64,000 bases of DNA, from NCBI GenBank assembly GCA_030704615.1, contig CM060732.1, forward strand, positions 35,197,053 through 35,261,052, written 5' to 3'. A model generated the notes under the pieces. It saw nothing but the letters and a program-made list of their open reading frames with translations. It ran no database searches and had not been told where the DNA came from. The position numbers and the translations under genes were made by a program. This DNA is from Takakia lepidozioides. Taxonomy: Eukaryota; Streptophyta; Takakiopsida; Takakiales; Takakiaceae. Shown here piece by piece: positions 1 to 12,600 of this stretch. The number at the start of each line of letters is the position of its first letter. The stretch's first letter is position 1.

Positions 1-3000
1 AATGCCGGGGGCAGGGGGGGTGGGTGATGAGGACCAAATTTAGCAGGTGTTAAAATGTTTTTCTGTTTTGTTTTTTAAGGTGGGTTTTCAGATTGCCCTT
101 AATATCTGCCCTTCTTTTTGAGTTTTTTTTCTTCTTCAACTCCCATTCCTATACAGAAGAACTTATGCTGCTGATTGATTTTGGTTCCTTGCTATATCCT
201 CAGCACTGTGAGAAGGTTCCTCCCCCTCCCAACTTAGATAGACACACTAGCCCCACACTAGTGGTAAGCTAGAAGAGTGAGAGACACACACAAAGTTGCT
301 TGCTTGTTGGTCTCTGACAACTGCTCACGTATGCAGTCATAATACGACACACAAGTCCAGCCAGGCGCTGCCGTAAAACTTCCATGCAAATTCCCTTTCA
401 GCTCACTTGATACTCCGAGATAACAGGTCATCACTAAAGTTATCTGCACTTCTCCCAATATTGTAAAGTGGTCGAGCTTGACTTGTAAGTAGAGGATGGA
501 CTTGCCAGAAAGTCACATCGCTTGGAAGAAAAAAGAGTTGGATGGATCCACAGATATTACATGGAAGCTACGGTCTAAGTGAATTGTCTGGCAGGGAGAA
601 GCCCACGCTTGCAAGCCATTGCTTTATTATGCTCCGCTCCGATTGCTGACAAAGGGGAAAAGTTTCTGCCACAGAATAGTACGCTTGGCTGCCTATCCCC
701 CACAACCTTACATGCGACGGAGTCCATGGTACTGGTGTAGTCATAGAGAGCCGGCGGACGGTTCCTTTTAGATTGGAAACTTGGGCCGATGGTAGTTTCC
801 AACATACCAACGTGGAGCATTGTCTGCAATATGGGTCCTACCACAAAATATTTGTCTGCATTGCCCAGCCTATAAAAGACATTCGCGAGAATCTGAGATC
901 CTTCCTGGACTGACAAAATTGTGGGAGTCAGAGCAAGCTCCAAGCGTCATGCCCTACCACTTACGAGAACCGAGATATGACGGATTTAGCGAAGGGCAGC
1001 CACACTAAGGTGTTCCAGTAGAGGATGCGTCTAAAATATCTAGAGAACATCTTATTTTTGGGGTACTTGAGGCAACGTAAAGTAAAGACCGGCCAGGATT
1101 TTTTAGTTAAGAGGATGGCGCCTTACGCGGACGGATTTTCCCGCCAGGTGAGCATGGCACCTTACGCCGCGTAAGGTTCCTGCTCTTGTGAGGCGTCAGA
1201 TTGAGATGTTCCCAGCCCTGCATGGTAAGAAAATCCAGGTTGTTTTTTTACGCAGGGTGAGGCCCGAGGGACGGGGGCCTTCCTCTCGTCTGGTAGCATG
1301 ATCCGCCGTGTCTAGAGGCCCCCATTGAAGATGCCCCCCCAAATTGGCACACTTGCAGATCAAGTTTCTGTGATTGGGTCATTTGGATTCCATGTGTGAT
1401 GATGGTTGGAGGAACTAGGAACCTCAGTGATGAATGCAGCACTTATCCCGGGACTACTACCACTGTGATGGTAACCTGTTATTGTTATCTTTCTCCGCCA
1501 CAAGTCCGTGGAATTTGGGATGGTGGGTCTGAAAATGTTCTGTAGAGTCTAGACTAAGAGCCCTGTGGAAAGCTGATTAGCAAGACAAAGTAAAAATGTA
1601 TTCAGCAGGTGAGTGGAATTATTCAAAAACACCTGTAAGTAATTGCTCGTCGCATGAAGAATGAGCGAAGGCGATTAAGGAATCCTAACGTTGAGAACAC
1701 GTGGCACTTTTTTTAGTTCTCTGTTTGCATAGTTTCATTTTCGACCATGAATCGATAGTGGAAGAGCACATGTCGAATCTGGGACAATGAGGAATACGCT
1801 ATCAAGCAATCCATCGAGGATAGATGCTGATATGTCGATACCAACTTGCTATGTTCATACTCATACCCACTTTGCTATGGAGACTGTACGTCTGTAGGCC
1901 ACTTATGTAGGCTATTTGATGTAATAAGTACTCCCATTTTGACGCCAGAGGGCACATCTGCATTCCCAGGGATGGAATAAGTTACATAGAATCAGATGGA
2001 ATCATTGACTGAGGGAGTCGGTTAGAAGAAAGAGGAGAGGAATGTAAGTGTATAATTTAGTGCAGCACAGTACAAATATGATAACAAACGTGCGCAAAAA
2101 GTGATCATTGGCATTTACATGCCCAACTTTGATGCAAAGATCAATGGTCATTGGTCGTTTTGCAGAAACCTCTGCGAAGATCTAGGAAACCTGGTGGGCC
2201 CTTTGTGCAGGAGGAAAGGGTACGTGCCTACCTACTTATTACTGGCTGTGGGCTCTGGAGCTTTTCGGGAAGGGCCGTTGATGATAGCCCAGTTTTGTCT
2301 GCCATTGACACTGCAGTACTGGAGAGAAGAGAACAGGCTCCCTCCTCCAATTGTCACATTTGTTTTCTGCAGCATTCCCCTTCCGCATTACATTTCAACG
2401 TTCTGAGCGTTTTTGTGAGTTGGGTGGACTTGCTTCCTTAACCGGGATTTGGGTTTCGCTTCCTCTCCTCCTCCCAGGTAAACCTCCGCTATTATGTGGA
2501 TGTTATGAAGTTTCTTTCTTCTTCCTCTGTCTCTCTGCATTGCTCACTTTTGTTGTTACTCTTCGTGAATGCATAGTGGGCGATTCTCCGACGCCGCCCT
2601 TTTTTTCTTCCCTCAATTTTTTGACTTCCTCCTTGTGGGTGTAATCTTTGTGTGTTGAGTAGCCTACTTCAGCGTAAGTCAAATGAGGGAAGAGCTGTGT
2701 GATGTCTCTCCCCGCTTCTCTGCGTTCGTCCACATCGTAGTTTCTTGCTTATGTCAGCTGAAGTGCTCACACGTTGAAGCATCTGCTAAATAGAGATATG
2801 CAGCTCTGTAATGACAGAAGTGGTATTCCAAGTCCGCTCTTTCATGTGTGATTTCGAGCTTAAGCTCATATATTGTTTCAAGCTAGGGGAGACTGCCCAA
2901 TTGCCACACTGTTGCGATTGGAAGTGTTTCAGACCACTCCTATGCTAACGGATCACCAGATTGGGGTACAATTTGGGGCGTACGAACATGGCATTACATT

Positions 3001-3640
3001 TTGTGACGCAAGACTGAGAATGACGATACATCCACTGACAAGAGTGGGCATTACTGAGAGTTATGGAGTGCAATGTGGATGAGTAGCTGACAGATACGGT
3101 CCAGGAGACCATGGATTGGTCGCGAGCATCTCACTCTCGAGCCCGGTGTCTGACTTTAGCAGTTACACGAGGAATCCAGACTTCCTACGGAACATTGTAA
3201 CACTACGTGAACATTATTCTTTAAAAGTGGGGCGTTGCTTAGTGACGCGTGCTCAGTTTCGGATACTTATTGAACCACTCCAACAGATGAGCCAAAATTT
3301 AATGGATTGTGCATACTTGAAGATAAGGCTGCAAGCGTCGCCCATGCTCAAAGACTGGCTTTATCAAGCAAAATTGAATCTAGCAGCAAGCCAGTGATAT
3401 AGCAATTTTCCGGATGTCACAGTGACCAGGGAGCTTGATCTATAGTGCATGTGCAAGTTGGACAAATTTGATACATTCTGTTGCTGCTAGCTTAGGTGAT
3501 TGTCATGCATTATTTGTAGGCCACTCCTGTCTTGTGCTCTTGCCCAGTAGTTCAGCTAGATTAATTATGATAAATCTTTGCCTGCGCAGGAATTGTACAT
3601 GGACGTACCTGATTATTTCTTTCCTTTTGCAGCATCACGA
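1..3640. other. No confident gene; 5' flank of the synthase gene
   Basis: Only short ORFs occur here, and I recognise no protein family apart from the possible LINE scrap listed separately. The longest ORF (122 codons, minus strand, 575-943) has no motif I know. A near-palindrome with two 8-base arms around one base sits at 1160-1176, and its arm sequence recurs at 1120-1130. A short 5'-UTR exon of the downstream gene may begin after a pyrimidine-rich tract and AG near 3631, because stop codons limit any upstream coding extension. The promoter of the synthase gene should lie in the last part of this stretch, but no clear core element can be named. Confidence 0.5.
2095..2200 (+). repeat. Possible LINE endonuclease fragment
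   Basis: One frame reads VIIGIYMPNFDAKINGHWSF and continues with RNLCEDL. The IYMPN motif resembles the 'vYaPN' strand of the apurinic/apyrimidinic-type endonuclease of non-LTR retrotransposons, where it is followed by a short loop and a W/F-rich helix. The similarity lasts about 30 residues and then the frame decays, so this would be a small truncated remnant. It could also be chance similarity. Confidence 0.3.
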
Positions 3641-3683
3641 AGCAAGTGAAGAAAGGGCAGAGATTTTGAGGAGTGAAGACAAA

Positions 3684-6600
3684 ATGAGGGTGGCAGTTGT
3701 TGGGGCAGGGGTGGCGGGTCTTACAGCCGCACGTACCCTTGCTCTTGCTGGGGCGGATGTAGTCATATATGAAAAGGAGAATTATGTTGGGGGCCATGCC
3801 CGCACTGTCCATGCCGACAGTGTTGCCCTTGACACAGGTTTCATGGTCTTCAATCGGGTATGTGGCGAACATTGCTAAAACACAAGCAGTCACCTTCACC
3901 CTTAAGGTGGAAGAATTGCATCCTTCTTTCTTTTCTGCCCCCTCCTCCAATTGTTCTCAGGTGCAGAGTATGAGGGAAGGAAAATACCAGTACTGTCACA
4001 CCTGCTGACTCCACTGCTTGAACCTGGACATACAAGAGCTTAATCTGTCATGCAATCCCCCAGAACTACTATTGAAGTGGCCAAAGTGGAACGCTTGATC
4101 TTGGAAGTGGTATTTGGATACAAAGGCGTGGAACTTCCCTGGACAAAGCTCACCACTTTTGTCATGGCTGTAGATTGGGGACCCAGTTATCTTGCCTGGC
4201 AAATTTGCCAAGACTGCTTACCAAGGTAATCGTTCCAAAGAATGAATATTACAAATTGGTCTCTGATTTTCTAGTGTGCCGTTGTATGATGGTCTAGGTC
4301 ACATATCCCAACATGATTGAGCTCTTCGAAGAAACAGGTGTGGAGATGGAGACCTCAGATATGTCATTCTCCATCAGCCTGGATGAAGGCAGGGCGTGTG
4401 AATGGGGAAGCAAGAGCCTGGCAGGAGTCTTTGCCCAAAAGCGCAATCTTCTGAACCCCTACTTTTATCACATGATATTTGAAATGGTCAAGTTTGAAGG
4501 TGATACCCTCAGGTACAGTCCTAATTATACACTTGACCATCTCTTGGGGGCATCCTTCACCTCTTCCCTTGAAAATCACTTCTCTGGACATTCTTTCTCT
4601 ATCTTACTCCACCCCTAGCCCCCTGTGCATCTATATTACGGAGTTATATAGTGAACTGTGTAAGCCTTGTGTTCAGACCGTAGCACAGAAATAGGGTTGG
4701 GTCATACCACTCAAACGCCACATAACCAGTAGATTCAGATGACTTGTTATTTCCCAGGTTTGTAAGTTAACTGTGGGCTTGATGTTTGATGGCCAGGTTC
4801 CCCTGTGTAATCATTGTAGCATCTCGGGTACCCACAAGTGATAAGACCAGGTGGTGAAGAAATTTTAGCTCTACAGTGAATTTCAATCGTTCCTTATGAC
4901 CCCCCTGTGCAGGTATTTGGAAAGACTGGAGGGAAACGATGTCACTGTCAATAGCAATGAAACTCTTCAAGAATTTCTCGATGCTCATGGCTACTCCAAG
5001 AAGTTCTGCGAGTGCTACCTGGTAACAATTGGGCCCATGTCATTGAATATTGCTTCCGTATAGTATGCAGTGTTACAGACCAGTTTCACCTTTACCAGGA
5101 TGTATTACGACTCACTTGTCAGGTTTCCAAGCAAGGACTCTTGGGAGGAGTTGTGCTTTCGTTTTGAATGAGTTTCTCTTACTGTCAATATGTGGGGGAA
5201 GACAGGTGCCTGTGTGTGCCTCAATATGGTCATGCCCATCAGAGACTGTAATGGGGTTTTCAGCTGCCAGCATTCTCACATTCTGCCGTAATCACCACCT
5301 ACTGCAGGTATGGCCTGTATGATTTTGGCTCAGCTTTGGGATGCTATGTTACAGTTGAATGATCTACAAGTTTTTCTTTTGTTTTCTATTTCTGTCTCAT
5401 CGCCCTTGATTCTGTCTTTAACCATCCTCTCTTGTTTTTCCTTCGTGTGTTCAAATAAAGTTCTCTTTTCCTGGGGTGTTTGGAGTTTTTAGGCCTAAAC
5501 TCACAATGAGGAGAGTCCTTTGATACCGTCAGGAGCCAGGGGAATACCACAGACACATGGATGGAAAGTGGGGTGGCACAGAGGTACAAAGGGGAAAGAG
5601 AGCCTAGGTGGCAGTAGTTCATGTGATGTGCCCCACAGAAATTGGATGTAAGAGGGGTTTGCACAATGCCACTGCAAGAAAGTTGTAGCCCACATTTTCT
5701 GATCATGTGCTGTGACTGGTGCAGCTGTTTGGCCGCCCAGAATGGCTGACTGTTAAAGGCCGCTCTGAAACCTATGTCTCCAAGGTGTGCTAAGTTTCTT
5801 CTAGCTGGTCTCGTGCCCGTAAATAATTGTCCTACTGGTTTGTTTTGCCTGAAAATGCTTTCGTCCTATTATTGAGTATTGTGACCTTTGCAAAGCACAT
5901 GTATGCGGCACTAAGCTGTCTGGAGGTGGCAGATAGTTGCGGAGCTGGAAGGAGCAGGTTCTAAAATTCGGACAAGCTGTACTGTCACCCACATTTTCAC
6001 GTCGTCATATGGTATAACCTCTTGAATGGATAAGACCTTTACTGTGTGTCTTGGGAAGAGATTCCTACTTACTGGATTCTCCTTGCGGCTTTGGAAAGAC
6101 CCGGCCTAGTCTGAGAGAAAGTGGTGAAGGAAGGTCACTACCACTGCTCACAGGTTGTTCCATTGTGGAACTGTCTGTAGGTGTCGGATTAGGCTAGTCT
6201 TCTTATTGTCTGTGGGGGCCTTCGGTGGAGCATTATGGTGAAGAGTTTGGACCACATGTTGGTGACAGCTTTAGAATTGTCGTGGAGTGCCTCAGAATAA
6301 AAGGATAGAGGAAAGTAGTTAGAAGAGTGTCCATAGCCTTGTGGGTCGTTGGATTTCAGCTCTCCATCAGCACTGTTCCTTTCTAGCTTACAACAGATGT
6401 GACATGTGGCTCTTAGAAAATGGAGAAGTTGTTGGTTGTCAGAAGAAGAAATGAAACGAAATGGTACGTTATAACGTGTAAGGAACTTCTGAAATTCCAT
6501 AAGGCCAAAGAACTGATGGGACAAACACACAACTGATGAAGCAGCTGGTAGGAATGACCCCTACATCTCTGCACAAAAATGGATTCTCAGTCTCTATAGC

Positions 6601-9600
6601 TTTAGTCATGGAGGCCAGTTCTGACTCCAGAAGATGTACAGTTCTCAGGACATTGTTCTAGTATTGGGCAATATGAGTGCAGGTAATGCACAATGAGCAA
6701 TGCTTACGTTCCCTGTTGGCATTGCAGGAGGGTTCGATTTAATAGTATCATCTTCGAAGTGAACAATGGTAGACAGCAAGGTAGCACATGAGTGTTCAAT
6801 CTAGGTGAAATGAAGTGACTCATACTGAATCAGTGCTTGTTGCAGGTGTTTGTGTTGAGGATGAGAAGGGAGGAGTGGAGACGTTTGACAAGTGCATTGT
6901 GGGTGCTCACGCACCTGATGCCCTGGAGATGCTGGGAAAAGAAGCAACATATGAAGAGCGCCGTATTCTCGGTGCCTTTCAATACAGATATAGGTACAGT
7001 GGGGCTGAGCTCAAAGAGGTCTTGAAATTATGGGGCATTGCCAACACCCGACAAGTTAGAAAATGGAACGGTTATTACTATTAGCTCTTTGTAGATGAAA
7101 ACCAATTGTCAGAGTCCAGTGTCAGATTCTTGAATCCTGTGAGGGTAATAGCCAACTCGTCCCACTTGCTGAACCTGCTTCTCAGTTCTTTATTGAGCCA
7201 CATGCAAAATAGGGAATGACCACACTAGCAGTGATAATCTCACCACTATTGGTCGTACCGTTTGCACTGGCCTTGAAACGTTTCCCACGTTGCTATGGGC
7301 TAAAAGCTTCAATCACTCTGAGGGCCTTTGGGTCTCCCGTGGACGTAACATTTTTCCTGTTCTTCTTTTATAAATTTCCATTTCATTCATTTCATTTCTT
7401 ATTTTGGGCTGCTTCTGGCTTCACTCTTTGTCTTTATTCTTTCTTGTTTCTTGCTTCCTTTTGTCCCATAAGCTCTTTGAGCTTTCTGCGGACGTTATAA
7501 AGTTCCAAATCAGTTCATTTCTTCCTTGTGCTTTGGTTGCTTTTGGGCTGTTTGTGGCCCCTCTCCCTTTCTTGTTTCTTTCTTCCTATTGTCCCACAAG
7601 CTCTTTGAGCGGACGTCATAAAGTACAATATCATTTCATTTGTTTCGTTAGTTTTCTCAAGGTTCCTGCTGAGAGAGCTAGGGAAGGTTCATCCTTTGCA
7701 AATGCCTTTATCTTCTACAGTGCGTACTGCTTTGGGTGGTGGCAGTGATATATATGTGCATCGGGATACAAGGCTGATGCCAAAGAACCCAGCAGCTTGG
7801 GCTGCTTGGAATTTTTTAGGGGACATCAGTGGACATGTGTGTGTGACTTATTGGCTCAACATTCTTCAGGTGTGTACAGCTTGAGACGCAGCACCCAGAG
7901 TGTTTTTACGCAGTCTGCTGTTTGGTGCTCTTTTGGAATCCACCACTTTCTCATGCTTGTCACTCATGTTTTCACACGGAGACACTCATGCAATATAGCA
8001 CACTGAATACCACTTAGTTGATTCCTGGGGACTAGTGAAACGTGAAGAGAAGATAGAGAGTTTAATGCACTACATGCACAGGTCCTTGACTTCGATCCTG
8101 AGAAATCTTTAGTTCTTGTGTTTTGACCTCTCATTCCAAATGTAGTCTCTATTCCTGGTTACGTGCCTATAGTAATTTGCCCATGTATATTGATTAAAAG
8201 TACATTGCATATCGGGGGCCCAATTGGTTCAAAGAATCTTGGAGATACAGGGCGGCCATATTTGGTGACTCTGAACCCACCCAAACCCCCGGAGCATATT
8301 GTGAATGAGTGGCGCACCAGCCACCCTGTGCCATCCCCTGCTGCAGCCCAAGCTGCCAGGCATCTTGAAAGCATACAGGGCCAGCGAAACATCTGGTTTT
8401 GTGGAGCTTATCAAGGTACAAATCCCCATATTGTTGCATATGTTCTACTTGTCTTCACATGAATGTCCTGTCTAAGTTCCTTTTGAATTTGTCCTTGCTA
8501 GAGTCTCCAAGCTTCGCAATCTAGTTTTCCTTGCAGCCATGTGGGTTCCTGCATGGGACAGTGCAGAAGGGCCTTGACCCATGCATGGTTATCTTTTCCA
8601 ATGTCTGATGTATGGTTACAGCTTTCTTCACGAATGTCACCTTCTGCTTCTATGCTTTTACGCCACAGTGCTTTCAAAGTCTGGCAATAGACGCCAAGAC
8701 CAGTGACTATTTTCAGCAAGACCTGTGATCACAAGAAATCTACCAACTGCAAATACTGTCCAAGTTGCAGTAAGTCCTTATTTGAATTTGAAGAAGGCCA
8801 TTTCAGCTACCTGAAACTCTAAGCAATCACTAAGCAATAAATCATCTTCCTTCAGTAATGGTCATCTTGAATTGGGACATTGATAAGGTACAACAACTAA
8901 TTACCCGTTATATAATATAATAAGGACAACTTGAAACCAAGTGAAAGAGTTTGGCACTCTCTATCACAAGGTCTATGGTACAGGAGTGTCAACCAAATGG
9001 GGAAATGATTGGTTTAATGGAGCTGTGCCAGCTTTTATTCTAGATTATCATCCAACCAGTTCATAGTTTTTTGAGGCAGTGGCCAGTGGGTTTTCGATAC
9101 TGGGATATGGCATTTGTGGAAATTGTGTTCTTCCTTGAAAGAGGCGAGAGTGTCATATTTGTTCTCATGTATATCTTGGTGGCTGTCTGTGTGTCACATC
9201 TGTAGGCTATGGTTTTCATGAAGATGGCCTCAAGGTACTCTTCAGCACCCTTTCCATATGGCTTGACACATTTCTAACAACTAGTGTGATCAAGTTATAT
9301 CATTGCCGTGTTATACCTGAAGGATTGTGGCGGGTTGAGGTGAAGGATATCTATATTGCCAATTGTGTCTTGCCTCACCCTAACGAGAGCATTGCATCCA
9401 TTGTATGAAGGAACAGGAGAGTCTGGCAGGGCGTTGGTATGATCAGAATGACATGTTCACTATAGTTCTGTTGTTTCAACTCAAGGATGTCCCAACTCAA
9501 CAATTAATCTCTCAGCAGTCATTTCACCTACAAAGTTTGAGTTCTTTACAGGCTGGTTTGGAAGCTGCAAATGCTATGCTAGGCAGAAAGTTTCAACCAT

Positions 9601-12600
9601 TGCCACTTGTCAAGCAAATGGTGCCAACATGGTTGGAGTCAGGCTCTCGGTTGGCTGTGGTGGGATTCCTCCGCAAATTCATACGCACAGGACGCCTGCA
9701 GTATGTCCGGTCCACTTTCTAGGCGTCTTGTTTTCAGCCTGCTAGAATTAGTTAAGATTATCAACTCACCACATGATTGTACAAAGGCTGAATGCATGCA
9801 TTGACCTGTCAGTGGATACGTGCACATGAGTTGATACATACAGATACGCATGCACTTCTGAATGCAGTAAACGCTGAGAGAGATTGAATAAGCTTTCTTT
9901 TGGCCCAATCTTTCTTGTGGGCTAGAAAATGTATGGGTATATGCTTTGCGTGCTTCATGGAGGGTTGTAACCCATGATCTAAGAGGAAAGATATCGGTTG
10001 TTTCAGATTGGTCAGATGGATGGGTGGATAGCACAACTATTGTAAGTAGGTTGTGATATCTCAGTTGAGTTATAATAGATAGACATGGACAAGGTAATGT
10101 CTGATTTCCACATGTGGTGGGATGCGACCAGATTGCTGGAATCTGGTGGAACTGTGCTTGATTTCATTGGCGAGGAGAAGGGGTGCCCACTGCATAGTAG
10201 CCTGCGCATCCTTCGTCCTTCCTTTTACTGGAAGGTTTGTACTTGCTACCAGCCTTCTTGAAATGCTGTTGATGTCCAGCTCTGGTCATCTTGCAAAGAA
10301 TTGGTGCCCATGTCTGCATTGCAGCTTTTGAGCAAAAGTTGCGCGTTGAAGCATCATAGTGTCTTGTCCATTTCAGTTCTTTTTTTGTTGCTGTGGGGAT
10401 GCAAATGAAGAAAGTTCTCATGTGACAAGTGAGGAAGGCAGGTTGCCACAAGGCAGGACCTGGGATTGGCGGACGCTTATATAGATGGCGACTTCTCTTT
10501 TGTGGATAAGAAAGATGGGCTTCTCAACTTTTTGCTGGTATGTAGCTGATCATGCCTACTGAAAATCTCCTTCTCAACCATGTATTAAATGTGCACTATC
10601 TTTGTCCAGTAACTTTGATCTGCTTGACCTATATCCAATCTGGAGGGGGTCCAGAAGCTATACCTGGAACATTGCACAATGAGCTCGACCCATTATGGTG
10701 ACTGCCAGAAATGCCAGAGACATCACAACTTCTTTCCTATCTATACTTTTAATAAGTCATGCAGCTTCCAACATCTTCAATGTCTGTCACAGTTCAAGGG
10801 CATGGTGCTAATTTCCTTGTCACTACTTTAATTACACGTCCAGATTATGCTGCAGGATAATGTTATCCAACTTTAGAATCATGATCTATGCTCCTCTAAT
10901 AGAAACTGTGATCTGGAGCATGGCAGGCTTCATTTCAATATGCACATTAAAGCTGTAGCAAATGTACCTGCCGGGCTTGAGACTAAGTCATAGACTTTGA
11001 AGTTCTCTCCAGTTCACATGAGTTTGGTGCTTTAATCATGGTGCAGATTCTGATATCGAACAGAGATATTGGTCGGATGTCTTCAAGTCAATCAGTACAA
11101 AACAGGTGCACTCTGCAGCATACACTCCACTCCAATTAATGTTTGAGTGATTTTCTGTCACGAGTGAGGAGCTCCATATGTGGGAGGCACACAATAGGAT
11201 ATTATTGCAAATTCCTTGGCATTTTTCCAACAAAACGGCTTCCAAATTATATACTAGAACTAGAACTATATACTAGAAGTCTTCAGGTTTTCTGAAAACT
11301 TTTTGATGTCCATCTACCTTGTTTTGGTTGCTGAAGGTTTTGATTAATGAAGGTTGGCCATAGTAGTGATAGCTTTCGATTTTAGTGCTGATTGTTAAGT
11401 GCTTACTTTGGGTCCTCTCTCTCGAACTACTGAATTCCTGTCACGAGTGAGGAGCTCCATATGTGGGAGGCACACAATAGGATATTATTGCAAATTCCTT
11501 GGCATTTTTCCAACAAAACGGCTTCCAAATTATATACTAGAACTAGAACTATATACTAGAAGTCTTCAGGTTTTCTGAAAACTTTTTGATGTCCATCTAC
11601 CTTGTTTTGGTTGCTGAAGGTTTTGATTAATGAAGGTTGGCCATAGTAGTGATAGCTTTCGATTTTAGTGCTGATTGTTAAGTGCTTACTTTGGGTCCTC
11701 TCTCTCGAACTACTGAATTCTTTCTTTAGTTAAATACCATTTCATGCCATTTGATTTCGTTTCATTTAATTTATGTGCTCCAGTAATCAATTCCTCTAGT
11801 TTTTCTCTTGCCATCTATTCTTGCCTGTATTTTAACTAGTTCTGATGGTTGTGATGGAGAGGGACAGGGGCTGGTGGAGTCCAGTTATGCTGACATCAGC
11901 AGTGGGGTTCGCACTATCCTATTTCCAGCATGCTCTACGTGGCAACTCACTGACGAATTCCCGCAGGAACATCTCCCAACACTACGACCTGGTCCATCCC
12001 TCTCTTTCTCGGTGATTTAACTTATGTAGAGGTTTTCAGATTTGAGGACCTGAAGTGGCTTGCAGCTTACCTGGATGAGGAACTTCAGGGGTCATATGGA
12101 GCACTCTCTTATTGTTCTATTGTATCCCATGGTCCTTGGGCCTCTGTGGAAGTAACAAATGTACTTATTGTCTTACCTAGTGTGCTGGAAGGCTATGGTG
12201 GTTTGCAAAGGTGGTATTGTTGAAAGTACATGTTTATACATGGCTACAGTTGGTTCTACACTGATGTCCTGACTCTAATTCAATCTTGGAATGGGACACT
12301 GTTACTTCTGAGGAAGATATGCAAGTTCCACACTAAGAAAGCCATCCAATGGAGAGGGGTTGGCTCCTTGAGGGGGACTGCACTTTTTATGTCCAGGTCG
12401 TGCAACCAATGGATCTTTCACGACATGCTTCAGCTCCCAAGGATGCATTACAATGGGGGTTTTTGTGGGTTTGCAGAGCAATGACTTGTTTGCATCATTT
12501 CTGGACGAGACAATGACTTACTCTTGTGCAATTTTTAAGGTACCCAGAGCAGTTCCTGCTTTCTCAAATTTCCAAGAAGGTGTGTTCGAGTGTGGAGATA

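Noticed and set aside
575-943. 122-codon minus-strand ORF as a gene
   Set aside because: The frame is open and could code, but no motif, family or splice context supports it. I left it as a note in the flank entry.
1160-1176. GC-rich palindrome as a terminator or operator
   Set aside because: This is a eukaryotic genome where intrinsic terminators do not apply, and no gene is positioned to use it.
3435-3683. In-frame extension of the synthase start back to an ATG at 3435
   Set aside because: The extra ~83 residues have no similarity to homologues, and the ATG at 3684 starts exactly at the conserved Rossmann strand; a 5' intron acceptor lies in between.
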